Below the pieces are notes generated by a model. That model worked only from the letters and a program-made list of their open reading frames with translations. It was not told where the DNA came from and ran no database searches. 64,000 nt of DNA, taken from assembly GCF_000212695.1 (NCBI RefSeq), contig NC_015514.1, positions 1,302,001-1,366,000 on the forward strand, read 5' to 3'. Below, one piece after another: positions 32,824-40,797 of this stretch. A program made the translations under genes and the position numbers. How positions within the stretch are numbered: position 1 is the first letter of the stretch; each line of letters opens with the position of its first letter. This DNA comes from Cellulomonas fimi ATCC 484 (GTDB lineage Bacteria; Actinomycetota; Actinomycetes; Actinomycetales; Cellulomonadaceae).

Positions 32824-33564
32824 TCAGGCGACGCCGGCCTCCCGGGCCGCACGGACGGCGTCCGCGACCTCCCCCGTCCACGGCTCGCCGTGCCCCGGCA
32901 GGACGGTGTGCCGCCCGGTCGGCAGCCTGCCGAGCGAGTCGAGCGCGACCTGCGCGTCCTTCGTGCCCGCGCGGGCCACGACGCGGGGACCCGTGCGACC
33001 GGTGTACGGGTCGAGGGTGACGAGCGCGTCACCCGTGAGCAGGACGCCACGGTCCGGCAGGTGCAGCGCGAGGTGGCCGTCGGTGTGCCCCGGGCAGTGC
33101 ACCGCGCGGGGTCTGCCGGGCACGTCCAGCACGGCGTCCTCGCAGACGAGGTCCGTCGGCGACACCCCCGGCACGGCGAGCGCACCGCGGGCAGCCATCG
33201 CCAGGAGCCCCGGCAGTGCGCGCGGGTGGCGCACGAGGTAGCGGGAACGCGGCCGGCCGTGGTCGTACCGGTAGGGGTGCTCCAGCAGCGCCGCGTCGGC
33301 CTCGTGCGCCCAGACGCGCACGCCGAGCGTCTCCACGGCGCGGCGAGCGAAGCCGACGTGGTCGAAGTGGCCGTGCGTCACGACGAGCGCGCGCACCTCG
33401 CGCGGGGTCGCACCGAGCAGCCGCACCGCCTCGCCGGTCGCGCGCCACATCGCGGGCAGCCCCGCGTCGACGAGCGTGACGCCGTCGTCGGCCGCGACGA
33501 CGTAGCACGCGGTGCGTCCGGCGTAGACGCGGGCGACACCGTCCGCGACGAGGTCCACGATCAC
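32824..33564 (-). CDS. MBL-fold metallo-hydrolase
   Basis: 246-residue metallo-beta-lactamase-fold hydrolase. The zinc motif THGHFDHVG is complete, with downstream ligands in HCPGHTDGHLALHL, LLTGDALVT and VLPGHGEPW. This resembles the glyoxalase II/hydrolase group rather than true beta-lactamases, and the substrate cannot be told. GTG 33564 was chosen over the GTG two codons later because GAGAGGAA sits seven bases upstream. It is probably cotranscribed with the gene ending at 33602. Confidence 0.85.
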   Translation of the reverse strand: MIVDLVADGVARVYAGRTACYVVAADDGVTLVDAGLPAMWRATGEAVRLLGATPREVRALVVTHGHFDHVGFARRAVETLGVRVWAHEADAALLEHPYRYDHGRPRSRYLVRHPRALPGLLAMAARGALAVPGVSPTDLVCEDAVLDVPGRPRAVHCPGHTDGHLALHLPDRGVLLTGDALVTLDPYTGRTGPRVVARAGTKDAQVALDSLGRLPTGRHTVLPGHGEPWTGEVADAVRAAREAGVA

Positions 33565-33601
33565 GAGCGTTCCTCTCGGGTCGTCCGGGACGCGTGGGGC
33601 G

Positions 33602-34324
33602 TCACCAGGGGAGCGGGGCAGGGTGCGGGGCGCCGACGCGTGCCGCGCGGTACGCGGGCCGGCGCACGGCGGCGGCCCACGGGTAGGTCGCCAGGCCGTC
33701 GGGGCAGTGCACGACGGGGTCGACGCGGACGTCGGAGTCGACGGACGGGCCGTGCGGGGGGTCGAGCTGCACGGCACCCCAGCGGTGCCACCGTCCCCGC
33801 GCGTGCGCGGACCGCAGCTCCACGTCCAGGCCGCCGTCCACCCGACGCGTCACCACGGCACCGAGGACGACCGGGCCGGCCGGCGTGCGGAACGGCATGA
33901 GCGTCGTGAGCGGCCCCGACGTCACGTCCCGGCGCAGCGCCAGGACGAAACGGGACACCGTCCCGAGCCCGGCCGAGGACAGCAGCAGCGCCTGCGGACG
34001 GCCCGCGCGCTCCCACCGCACCGCGAGCCCGTGCACGTCGGGCCACGGTCGCGGCAGCCCCGCCGCGCGGGACACGCGCACCACCGCGGGTGCCGTGCAC
34101 GGCTCGACCGCGCCGGGTGCGCCCGGGTCGAGGCCGACCTGGACCGTCCCGCGCAGCACCACGCCGCGCGGGTGCAGCGGACGACGCCCGGTGACGCGCG
34201 CGGCGGCGCCCAGGAGCCCGCCGAGGGCGACGCCGACGGCGCGCGCCGGCCCGGCGAGGAGCTGGTGCGCGGCGCCGCCGGCGCGCCCGACGGGGAGCGG
34301 GCGCTCTCCCCGCGCGGTGGTCAC
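33602..34324 (-). CDS. Hypothetical protein with PRPWPDVHGLAVRW motif
   Basis: 240-residue protein, Arg/Val/Gly-rich. The recognisable features are LHPRGVVLRGTV, PRPWPDVHGLAVRW, QALLLSSAG and GPLTTLMPFRTPAGPVVLGA. This resembles actinobacterial proteins variously annotated as phosphodiesterase or catalase-like, but no catalytic residues of either are evident. I make no functional claim. It starts with a GTGA overlap with the DUF4383 gene, so the two are made together. Confidence 0.65.
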   Translation of the reverse strand: MTTARGERPLPVGRAGGAAHQLLAGPARAVGVALGGLLGAAARVTGRRPLHPRGVVLRGTVQVGLDPGAPGAVEPCTAPAVVRVSRAAGLPRPWPDVHGLAVRWERAGRPQALLLSSAGLGTVSRFVLALRRDVTSGPLTTLMPFRTPAGPVVLGAVVTRRVDGGLDVELRSAHARGRWHRWGAVQLDPPHGPSVDSDVRVDPVVHCPDGLATYPWAAAVRRPAYRAARVGAPHPAPLPW

Positions 34325-34764
34325 CGCGTCCGGGTCGCGGTCCGGTCGCGGGCCGGCCAGAGCGCGATCGCGAGACCCGCGAGCGCGCTGACCAGGTGCA
34401 GGCCGTTGTCGGCGCCGTTGATGTTGAGGATGTTCGCGTCCGGGTCGTTCGCCACCACGAGCCCGTAGACGAAGGTGGCGCCGTAGCCGACCGCGAGGAT
34501 CCAGCCGTAGGTGCGGGCGCGCGCCAGCGTCGACCACAGGACGACGCCGAGCACGCCGATGAGGATGTGCACGATGTTGTGCAGCGGGTTGATCGCGAAG
34601 CCGAGCAGCGTCTGCGAGTGGTCGTGCTCGGTGAACCCGTCGAAGCCCGTGACGGCGAAGCCGACGAGGCCGACGAGCAGGTAGACCACGCCGATGACGA
34701 GGGCGAGGTACTGCGCGGGGTGACGCTGCCGCGTGGTCGCGGCTGAGCGGGTGGTGTCCGTCAT
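34321..34764 (-). CDS. DUF4383 membrane protein
   Basis: 147-residue protein with four membrane helices (first YLALVIGVVYLLVGLVGFAV). DHSQTLLGFAINPLHNIVHILIG and NGADNGLHLVSALAGL are the DUF4383 signatures. Its function is unknown. Start ATG 34764 has GGAGGAG upstream. It is the first gene of a unit that runs into the motif protein (GTGA overlap) and the MBL hydrolase. Confidence 0.85.
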   Translation of the reverse strand: MTDTTRSAATTRQRHPAQYLALVIGVVYLLVGLVGFAVTGFDGFTEHDHSQTLLGFAINPLHNIVHILIGVLGVVLWSTLARARTYGWILAVGYGATFVYGLVVANDPDANILNINGADNGLHLVSALAGLAIALWPARDRTATRTR

Positions 34765-34882
34765 GCGAGTGCTCCTCCGGACGGCCCGGCGCTCGCGGAC
34801 GCACCGCCGGGGCCTGGAACGCCGCGGGCTCGACGCGTCCTCCCAGCATGGCGGCGCGCCGGGCCGCACGCACGCCGGGGCG

Positions 34883-35302
34883 TCAGGACCGGTGACCTGT
34901 GCCCTTCGCCTGCCGGCGCGCGCGGACGGCCAGCGCCGTGATGATGCCCGCCGTGACGACGAGGATCGCCACGATCGCGAGCGTGCGGCCGGGCGTGAGC
35001 GGGCCGAGCTGGTCCTCTCCCGACTCCTGGTGCGGGCCCGCGCCGCCCTCGCCGTAGGTCGCCGTGGAGCGCGGGCTCGGGTCGCTCGTGCTCGGGGTCT
35101 CGTCGACGGACGGGCTCGTGCCCGGCTGCTCCACGACCGGGTCGTCGGTCGCGGCGCTCGCGGGACCGGCACCGCCCGCGGCGGTGAGCAGCACGGCCCC
35201 GAGCGTGACGGTGAGCAGGGCGACGAGCACGGCCCGCAGGCGCGTCGCCGGGTGGTCGGCGCTGCGGCGGCGCGTCGGGCGGGCGGGGGTGGGAGCGGGC
35301 AC
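34883..35302 (-). CDS. Secreted/anchored hypothetical protein
   Basis: 139-residue protein. It has an Arg-rich N-terminus and signal peptide (about residues 20-50, LVALLTVTLGAVLLTAAGGA ending PASA-A). A Ser/Thr/Pro-rich linker follows, then one C-terminal membrane helix (TLAIVAILVVTAGIITALAV) with a basic tail. The layout of signal, disordered spacer and stop-transfer helix suggests a small surface-exposed protein. I do not recognise the family. It starts at GTG 35302. Confidence 0.6.
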   Translation of the reverse strand: MPAPTPARPTRRRSADHPATRLRAVLVALLTVTLGAVLLTAAGGAGPASAATDDPVVEQPGTSPSVDETPSTSDPSPRSTATYGEGGAGPHQESGEDQLGPLTPGRTLAIVAILVVTAGIITALAVRARRQAKGTGHRS

Positions 35303-35423
35303 GGCGGTGCCTTCCGGGAGCGGGGGACGCCGCGGCCTGACGCCCTCCCACCGTGCGGCGCGTGGGGGCCTGGCGCAACCGCGGGCCGGCGTTCTCCCTC
35401 GGCGAACGGGGCCCTCGCGGGGC

Positions 35424-35450
35424 TTGGCACTCGCCGGTCGAGAGTGCTAA
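35424..35450 (+). promoter_or_regulatory. CIRCE element (HrcA operator)
   Basis: TTGGCACTC, nine bases, GAGTGCTAA. This matches the CIRCE consensus TTAGCACTC-N9-GAGTGCTAA with a single change. It sits 93 bases upstream of the Hsp20 gene, so HrcA repression relieved by heat or misfolding is expected. Confidence 0.9.
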
Positions 35451-35542
35451 CACAGGAGATGTAGCCGAGCCCGGCGGCGGACCGCCGGGCAGGACCCCGG
35501 GGCACGGGCGGTCCGTGCCTCGACAGCGAGGAGGTGAGGGGC

Positions 35543-35983
35543 GTGGCTACCCGTTTCGACCCGTTCCAGGAGATGGACCGGCTGCTCGGCCAGATGTTCG
35601 CCGCGGACCGTGCCTCGGCCACGATGCCGATGGACCTGTACCGGTCCGGCGACCACTACGTCCTGCACGTGGACCTCCCGGGCGTCGACCCCGGGACGAT
35701 CGACGTGAACGTCGAGGACCGCACCCTGACGATCCGCGCGCAGCGCACCTCGCGCACCGAGCAGGACGTGCAGTGGCTCGCCAAGGAGCGCCCGGTGGGC
35801 ACCTACGCCCGCCAGCTGACGGTCGGTCGCGGTCTCGCGCTCGACGCGATCAGCGCGACCTACACCGACGGTGTGCTCACGCTCTCCATCCCGGTCGCCG
35901 AGGAGGCCAAGCCGCGGCGCATCGAGGTGCAGCACGGCGAGCAGACCGCCCAGATCGGCTCCTCCGCCGACACCACCGCCTGA
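35543..35983 (+). CDS. Hsp20/alpha-crystallin small heat-shock protein
   Basis: ATP-independent holdase chaperone, 146 residues. The alpha-crystallin domain runs from about residue 30 to 130 with YVLHVDLPGVDPGTIDVNVEDRTLTI and RQLTVGRGLALDAISATYTDGVLTLSIPV. The start has the typical TRFDPFQEMDRLL. GTG 35543 is chosen because AGGAGGTGAGG precedes it by eight bases. A near-perfect CIRCE element upstream indicates HrcA control. The C-terminal IxI-type motif is not obvious, so the oligomer type is uncertain. Confidence 0.95.
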   Translation: MATRFDPFQEMDRLLGQMFAADRASATMPMDLYRSGDHYVLHVDLPGVDPGTIDVNVEDRTLTIRAQRTSRTEQDVQWLAKERPVGTYARQLTVGRGLALDAISATYTDGVLTLSIPVAEEAKPRRIEVQHGEQTAQIGSSADTTA

Positions 35984-36056
35984 CGCGCGGCCAGCGCCGC
36001 GCGCCGCACCCGGACGGCCCCGCACGGACCCCCCGTCGCGGGGCTGTCCCGTGCGC

Positions 36057-36155
36057 TCAGTCCAGCGCCAGCGACGCGAGCGCCGCGCCGAGCACCAGAC
36101 CCACACCCGCCAGCCACACGAGCGTCGGCAGGCGCTGCCAGAACGTCCGCCTCAC
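36057..36155 (-). CDS. 32-residue single-helix membrane peptide
   Basis: Small protein beginning VRRTFWQRLPTLVWL and ending in an Ala/Leu helix (LAGVGLVLGAALASLAL). The basic start and 20-residue hydrophobic stretch predict one membrane span. Its GTG start overlaps the stop of the Rieske gene (GTGA), which is strong evidence that it is a real coupled gene. It may be an accessory subunit of the Rieske complex. I recognise no family. Confidence 0.65.
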   Translation of the reverse strand: MRRTFWQRLPTLVWLAGVGLVLGAALASLALD

Positions 36156-36721
36156 CGCAGCACCACCCGTCCGTCCCGGACCTGGACGTCGACCTCGTCG
36201 AGGTCGGCCGTCGCCGGGCCCCGGACCACCGCGCCCGTGCGCGCGTCGAACGCGCTGCCGTGGCACGGGCAGCGGATCTCGCCGCCCGTCACGCCGCCGA
36301 CGAGGCAGCCCTGGTGGGTGCACACCGCCGTGAACGCGTGCACGTCGTCCCCGTCGCGCACGAGCACCAGCCGGCGGCCGTCGAGCACGACGCCGCCCCC
36401 GTCCGGCACGTCGGTCACGGCGAGGAGCGTCTGCCCGTCGCCGTCTCCAGCGGCGTCGCCCCGGTCGTCGTCTCCGCCCTTTTCCCGGCCGTCGTCACCC
36501 CGGTCACCGTCGTCCTCGTCGCTCTCGTCGTCGACCCGGTCCCCGTCCCCGGTGCCCCCGTAGCCGCCGTCCCCGTCGCCCCGTGGCGCGAGCGCGGTCA
36601 TCCCCACGTACCCGACGACGCCGGCGACGAGCGTCACGCCCGCCGCCTCGAGCACCGCCCGGCGCCCGGGCCCGCCGTCGCCGACCTCGCCGCCCGCACG
36701 GTCCTGGCTGTCGCCGCTCAC
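36152..36721 (-). CDS. Membrane-anchored Rieske [2Fe-2S] protein
   Basis: 189-residue Rieske protein. A single helix (about residues 25-45, preceded by GRRAVLEAAG) anchors it. A long Asp/Gly-rich acidic linker (about 50-100) follows. The C-terminal Rieske fold carries both cluster motifs, CTHQGC and CPCHGSAFD. The paired Arg before the helix may be a Tat signal-anchor. The start at GTG 36721 has GGAGG eight bases upstream; a GTG at 36730 is possible but too close to it. It is coupled to a small membrane peptide and preceded by a multi-helix membrane protein. No cytochrome b/c1 genes are present, so its partner is not the usual bc complex. Confidence 0.85.
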   Translation of the reverse strand: MSGDSQDRAGGEVGDGGPGRRAVLEAAGVTLVAGVVGYVGMTALAPRGDGDGGYGGTGDGDRVDDESDEDDGDRGDDGREKGGDDDRGDAAGDGDGQTLLAVTDVPDGGGVVLDGRRLVLVRDGDDVHAFTAVCTHQGCLVGGVTGGEIRCPCHGSAFDARTGAVVRGPATADLDEVDVQVRDGRVVLR

Positions 36722-36745
36722 GTCCACCACCTCCCGCGCCCGCCG

Positions 36746-37315
36746 CTAGACCCGGGCAAACCCGGGCTGGGTGAAGAACCAGGCCGCCGACGTGAACCAC
36801 ACGACGACGAGCAGCGCCGCGACGAGCGCACCCAGCACGGGCAGGACCGCGGACGGCAGCCGCGGCAGGCGCAGGGCGAGCATCTTGGCGGCGAACGCCC
36901 CGTAGAACAGGCACCCCGCGGCGCCGTGGAGCACGACGCGCGGGCTGTCGTCCTCGAAGCCGAGCGACCAGACGCACTGGAACGCGACGGGCAGGGTCAG
37001 CAGGAACGCGACGACGCCGCTCCACCGGTGCGCGAGCGCGACCCACGCGGGTGCGTCGCGGCGCACGCCGGGCAGCCGCCCCCACATCGCCAGGGCGGAG
37101 GACACCTGCACCAGGACCAGCAGGGCGGCCGCGGTCGTGAACCACGACTTCATCTGCAGCATCCCGCTGAACCACAGGGTCAGCAGCGCCTGCCCGTCGC
37201 CGGGGTGCGCGTCGGCGTAGGCGGCGAGGGTCGCCGCGACCGCCAGGCCGAGGCCCGTCACGCCCGCGAGCGCCCACTGCCACCGCGCCGTGGCCGGCGC
37301 CTGCGCCACCCCCAT
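36746..37315 (-). CDS. Multi-span membrane protein (DUF6529-like)
   Basis: 189-residue membrane protein with about five helices. Histidines occur at HRWSGVVAFLLTLPVAFQCVW and VVLHGAAGCLFYGAFAAKML, in a pattern reminiscent of cytochrome b561-type membrane electron carriers, which could bind heme. That is inference. MLQMKSWFTTAAALLVL is conserved in actinobacterial relatives next to Rieske genes. ATG 37315 begins MGVAQAP. It lies 24 bases upstream of the Rieske gene and is likely in the same transcript. Confidence 0.7.
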   Translation of the reverse strand: MGVAQAPATARWQWALAGVTGLGLAVAATLAAYADAHPGDGQALLTLWFSGMLQMKSWFTTAAALLVLVQVSSALAMWGRLPGVRRDAPAWVALAHRWSGVVAFLLTLPVAFQCVWSLGFEDDSPRVVLHGAAGCLFYGAFAAKMLALRLPRLPSAVLPVLGALVAALLVVVWFTSAAWFFTQPGFARV

Positions 37316-37375
37316 GCGCCCCACCCTCGCGGTGCCGGGGGTGCGTGTCCACACGGGCCGGGGGCCGGCGAGGAC

Positions 37376-37414
37376 GGCGGCGGCCGCCCCGGTGCACCCG
37401 GGACGGCCGCCGCC
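37376..37414 (-). terminator. Terminator after the GH6 gene
   Basis: Perfect 11-bp inverted repeat (37376-37386 with 37404-37414) with a 17-base loop that itself contains GGTGCACC, 16 bases past the stop of the minus-strand cellulase gene. Confidence 0.6.
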
Positions 37415-37430
37415 GTGCTGCGGACCGGCG

Positions 37431-38732
37431 TCAGCTGCGCGGGCCCCCGATCGGCGGGACCGCGTTGTGCACGAGCTCGAGCGCCATCTGCGGGAACCAC
37501 GCGCCCGCGGCCGGGCCCGGGTAGCCGCGGACCGGGTCGATCCCGCTCTCGGGCGCCCAGCGGAAGCACTGGCCGTCGGACTCGCCGGGGATCTTCACCC
37601 ACAGGTACGCGTCGACGTAGGGGTCGCCGGTGCTGGTCGTGGGGCGCGGGCCGAGGCCGCGGTCCGGCGGGTTGCACCACTCCTGCGCGTCGCCGGCCGG
37701 GCGGTCGGCGGGCGCGGTCCACGGGCCCTGCCCGTTGCGGCTCGTGTCGATGACCGCGTGCGCGAGCACCTCGGGGCCGCTCGGCGGGTTGGCCGCGTTC
37801 GTGACGTTGTCGAGGTACCACTGGTCGGTCAGGCCCCACGTCGAGAAGTCGTTCGGGTCGGCCGGGTAGTACTGGCTCCCGCAATGCTCGAAGTGGCCGA
37901 GCCGCCAGCCGCCCTCGGCGTCGTTCGTGCCGTACCAGAGGCACTGCGACACCCAGCTCGCGTACTTCACCTGGCGCTCGGTGAGCTGGTAGTTCGAGAC
38001 GTTGAGGAAGAAGCCGTCGGTCTTCGCGACCCCGGCCTTGTGCAGCCGGTCGGCGGCGTCGCCGGCACCGAGCCACCCGCTGTGCGTGCCGTCGAGGTAC
38101 AGCGACACGTTCGGCAGCGCGGACAGGCGGTCGACCGCGCCGCTGAGCTGCGCGAACCGGTCCGCCGCCGCGGTCGCCGGGTCGGCCTCGGCCGGCTGGC
38201 ACCACTCCTGGTCGCCGTTGATGGTCGTGTACCAGGGGATGATGCCGAGGCCGTCGGGCTCGAGCAGGACGATCGCCTCGCTCTTGCCGATGCCCTTGGC
38301 CAGGCCGTCGACCCACGCGAGGTAGGACGCGGTGTCGAGAGCGCCGCCCGCGGAGTACTGGGCGCAGTCCCGGAACGGCAGGTTGTAGGCGACGATCACG
38401 GGGACCGCGCGCTGCTTCTTGGCCTGCCGGACCGTCGAGTCGACCGCCTTGCGCACCTCCTGCGGGGTGCCCTTCGTGAACCAGACGGCCTGCGGGGTCG
38501 CGACCATCTTCTTCAGGGCCTTGGCGTCGGCGTACTGCCGGTCGCGCAGGAGCTGGGCGATCTGCTCGGTCGCGCCGGGGTTCGGCGGTGGCGTGTAGAG
38601 ACGGGTCGTGCCGGACGGGTACCCGTGCGGGGGGCCGCCGTGCGCGGCCGCGGGTGACCCCGCGAGGAGTGAGAGCGCTACCACGGCGGTCGCGGTGAGC
38701 GCGGCGAGAGGGGTGCGGAAGGGTCGGGCCAC
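37431..38732 (-). CDS. Glycoside hydrolase family 6 cellulase
   Basis: 433-residue secreted inverting cellulase (endoglucanase or cellobiohydrolase). The signal peptide covers residues 1-30 (cleavage near PAAA-H). Asp122 in NLPFRDCAQYS and Asp160 in LEPDGLG correspond to the catalytic Asp175/Asp221 pair of Trichoderma Cel6A. VIDTSRNGQGPW, NPPDRGLG and VKIPGESDGQC complete the GH6 core. There is no carbohydrate-binding module or linker, so it is a single-domain enzyme. It is followed by a hairpin terminator and stands alone. The region between this gene and crcB holds an 18-bp near-palindrome (38763-38780) that could be a control site. Confidence 0.95.
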   Translation of the reverse strand: MARPFRTPLAALTATAVVALSLLAGSPAAAHGGPPHGYPSGTTRLYTPPPNPGATEQIAQLLRDRQYADAKALKKMVATPQAVWFTKGTPQEVRKAVDSTVRQAKKQRAVPVIVAYNLPFRDCAQYSAGGALDTASYLAWVDGLAKGIGKSEAIVLLEPDGLGIIPWYTTINGDQEWCQPAEADPATAAADRFAQLSGAVDRLSALPNVSLYLDGTHSGWLGAGDAADRLHKAGVAKTDGFFLNVSNYQLTERQVKYASWVSQCLWYGTNDAEGGWRLGHFEHCGSQYYPADPNDFSTWGLTDQWYLDNVTNAANPPSGPEVLAHAVIDTSRNGQGPWTAPADRPAGDAQEWCNPPDRGLGPRPTTSTGDPYVDAYLWVKIPGESDGQCFRWAPESGIDPVRGYPGPAAGAWFPQMALELVHNAVPPIGGPRS

Positions 38733-38893
38733 GGGAGGCTCCTACGTCGTTGTCGGATGACCGGTGCCGTGCACGGCGCCACGGGTGGTGCGCCGCAAGG
38801 GTGAGCATGACGACCCGGACGGACGAGGGCAAGAGGGACGGGACGCCCCGCAGGGCCCGTCGTGGCCCGCCCGGCGCGCCGTAGGGTGACCGC

Positions 38894-39298
38894 GTGCGCC
38901 TCCACCGCGACCCCCGCCTCGTCGTGGCCGTCGCGGCCGGCGGCGCCGTCGGCACGGTCGCCCGGTACGGGCTCGCGCAGCTCCTGCCGCCCGGCGACGG
39001 GGTGCCCTGGGCGACGCTGACCGCCAACGTCGTGGGGGCCTTCCTGCTCGGGCTGCTGCTCGAGGCCCTCGCACGGTCGGGCCCGGACGTCGGCCGTCGG
39101 CGCCTCGCGCGGCTCGGTCTCGGCACCGGTGTCCTCGGCGGGTTCACGACGTACTCGGCCTTCGCCGTCGAGCTCGACGCGCGCCTGCGGGACGGGCACG
39201 CGCTGCTCGCGCTCGGCTACGCCGCGGGCAGCATCGCGCTCGGGCTCGCCGCGTGCGCGCTCGGCGTCGTGGTCGGGGCACGGCGGGCGGCGCCGTGA
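38894..39298 (+). CDS. crcB: Fluoride exporter subunit CrcB/Fluc 1
   Basis: 134-residue four-helix fluoride channel subunit. It has NVVGAFLLGLL (the Asn near the pore) and GFTTYSAF (the Phe/Ser/Thr track), the key Fluc features. It exports F- passively to protect enzymes. GTG 38894 follows GGGTGA. It overlaps the second crcB by GTGA, so the two subunits are made together, and many actinobacteria form Fluc heterodimers from such pairs. No fluoride riboswitch was recognised upstream. Confidence 0.95.
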   Translation: MRLHRDPRLVVAVAAGGAVGTVARYGLAQLLPPGDGVPWATLTANVVGAFLLGLLLEALARSGPDVGRRRLARLGLGTGVLGGFTTYSAFAVELDARLRDGHALLALGYAAGSIALGLAACALGVVVGARRAAP

Positions 39299-39666
39299 CG
39301 GTCCTGCTCGTCGCGCTCCTCGGCGGCCTGGGAGCCGCGACGCGGTTCGTCGTCGACGGCGAGATCCGCGCACGCGTGCCGCAGCGTCTGCCGCTGTCGA
39401 CGATGGTCGTCAACGTCAGCGGGTCGCTGCTGCTGGGCGCCCTCGTCGCCGCGCACGTGCACGGGCTGGTCCCGGACGTCCTGCTCGTCGCCGCCGGCAC
39501 GGGGTTCTGCGGCGGCTACACGACGTTCTCCACCGCGATGATCGAGTCCGTCCGCCTTCTGCAGGCGGGCGCCTACGGGCGTGCCGCCGTCGCGACCGTC
39601 GGGACGCTGGTGCTCGCCGTCGGCGCCGCCTCGGCCGGCTACGCGGTCGTGTCGGCGCTGGCCTGA
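39295..39666 (+). CDS. crcB: Fluoride exporter subunit CrcB/Fluc 2
   Basis: 123-residue Fluc subunit with NVSGSLLLGALV and GYTTFSTAMIE. It pairs with the upstream subunit. Its GTG overlaps the previous stop. Its last 28 bases overlap the end of the convergent DUF4349 gene. Confidence 0.95.
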   Translation: MTVLLVALLGGLGAATRFVVDGEIRARVPQRLPLSTMVVNVSGSLLLGALVAAHVHGLVPDVLLVAAGTGFCGGYTTFSTAMIESVRLLQAGAYGRAAVATVGTLVLAVGAASAGYAVVSALA

Positions 39667-40631
39667 GCCGCCGCGGGCGGCAGGCCCGGACCGCCCGCAC
39701 CCGTGACGACGGCGTCGTCGGTCCCGGTGACCGGGTGCCGACGCCGCCACCAGCGCACGGCGGCGACCCACGCGGCGACGACCGCCCCGACGAACGCGAG
39801 CCACGGCAGCAGCACGCCGACCACGACGACGACCGCGCGCAGCGCGACGACGAACGACTGCCAGCCCACCGCGAGACCGTCGAGGAAGCTGCGCGGGCCG
39901 GGGTCCGCCGCCGCAGGGACGATGCCGGGCCCGTACAGCTCGACGGTGAGCGTCGACAGCGCGACGGCGTCGGCGAGCCGGGCGCGCTGCGCCTGCAGCT
40001 CCTCCAGGCGGGTCTGGCGCTCCGTGAGGGCGTTCTCCGCGTCGACGACGTCCTTCGTCGTGGTCGTCCGCGCCAGCAGGTCCTCCATCCGCGCGACCGA
40101 GAGCTCCAGGCCGCGGATCCGGGCGTCCAGGTCCTGCGCGGCCGCCGTCACGTCCTGCGCGTCGAGGTCGATGCTGTCGACCCGGCCGAGCTCGCGCACC
40201 GCGTCCACGGTGGCCGTCACCTCGTCCGACGGCACCCGGATGGTGAGCGACGCGGTGCCCGCCTCGGCGTCGGTCGCCGCGTGCTCGGTCCGGGAGTCGA
40301 CGCGCCCCCCGGTCCGCTCCGCGAGCGCGACCACGGCATCCGCCGCCGCCTGCGGATCGTCCACCGTGACCCGCAGCGACCCCGTCTGGACGACCTGGCG
40401 GTCCGCCTCCTGCGTCGCGCTCTCGACCGCGCTCCCCACGACGCCCGCCTCCGCCCCGCCGTCGGCGGCCACGTCGGGGGCGACCGCGCCAGCCTCGTCG
40501 GCCGCGGACATGTCGGCACCCGACTCGCCGCCCGCCGAGCAGCCCGCGAGGAGGCCGGCCGCGCACACGAGCGTGGCGGCGAGCGTCGCCCAGCGGCGAC
40601 GGGGGAGTCGGGAGCGCGTCGTCGATGTCAT
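39639..40631 (-). CDS. DUF4349 lipoprotein
   Basis: 330-residue cell-surface lipoprotein with lipobox LLAGC at residues 27-31. The DUF4349 domain (about residues 80-260) has TGSLRVTVDDPQAAADAVVA and RTEHAATDAEAGTASLTIRVP. A coiled-coil (DARIRGLELSVARMEDLL to RLEELQAQRARLADAV) follows, and a C-terminal helix pair near residues 265-300 returns to the membrane. Its function is unknown. It is convergent with and overlaps crcB by 28 bases. Confidence 0.85.
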   Translation of the reverse strand: MTSTTRSRLPRRRWATLAATLVCAAGLLAGCSAGGESGADMSAADEAGAVAPDVAADGGAEAGVVGSAVESATQEADRQVVQTGSLRVTVDDPQAAADAVVALAERTGGRVDSRTEHAATDAEAGTASLTIRVPSDEVTATVDAVRELGRVDSIDLDAQDVTAAAQDLDARIRGLELSVARMEDLLARTTTTKDVVDAENALTERQTRLEELQAQRARLADAVALSTLTVELYGPGIVPAAADPGPRSFLDGLAVGWQSFVVALRAVVVVVGVLLPWLAFVGAVVAAWVAAVRWWRRRHPVTGTDDAVVTGAGGPGLPPAAAQASADTTA

Positions 40632-40797
40632 GGTCGCGACGCTAGGGGTGCGCGGGGGGTGGCCGGGGCCAGGTTGGCCGGATCGTGACGCGGCGCCGCG
40701 GATGTGGCCGGATCGTGACGTCACCGTCGCCCGATCGGGCCCGCGACCAGCGCAAGGACGGCGGCCGTCGGCACAGCGCCGCGTCCGCGCGTGCAGG

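Noticed and set aside
38671..38690. GAGAGCGCTAC inside the GH6 gene as a CebR-type operator (TGGGAGCGCTCCCA)
   Set aside because: It is inside the signal-peptide coding region and only half the palindrome is kept.
38733..38893. Fluoride riboswitch upstream of the two crcB genes
   Set aside because: None of the conserved crcB-motif blocks could be found in the 161-base intergenic region.
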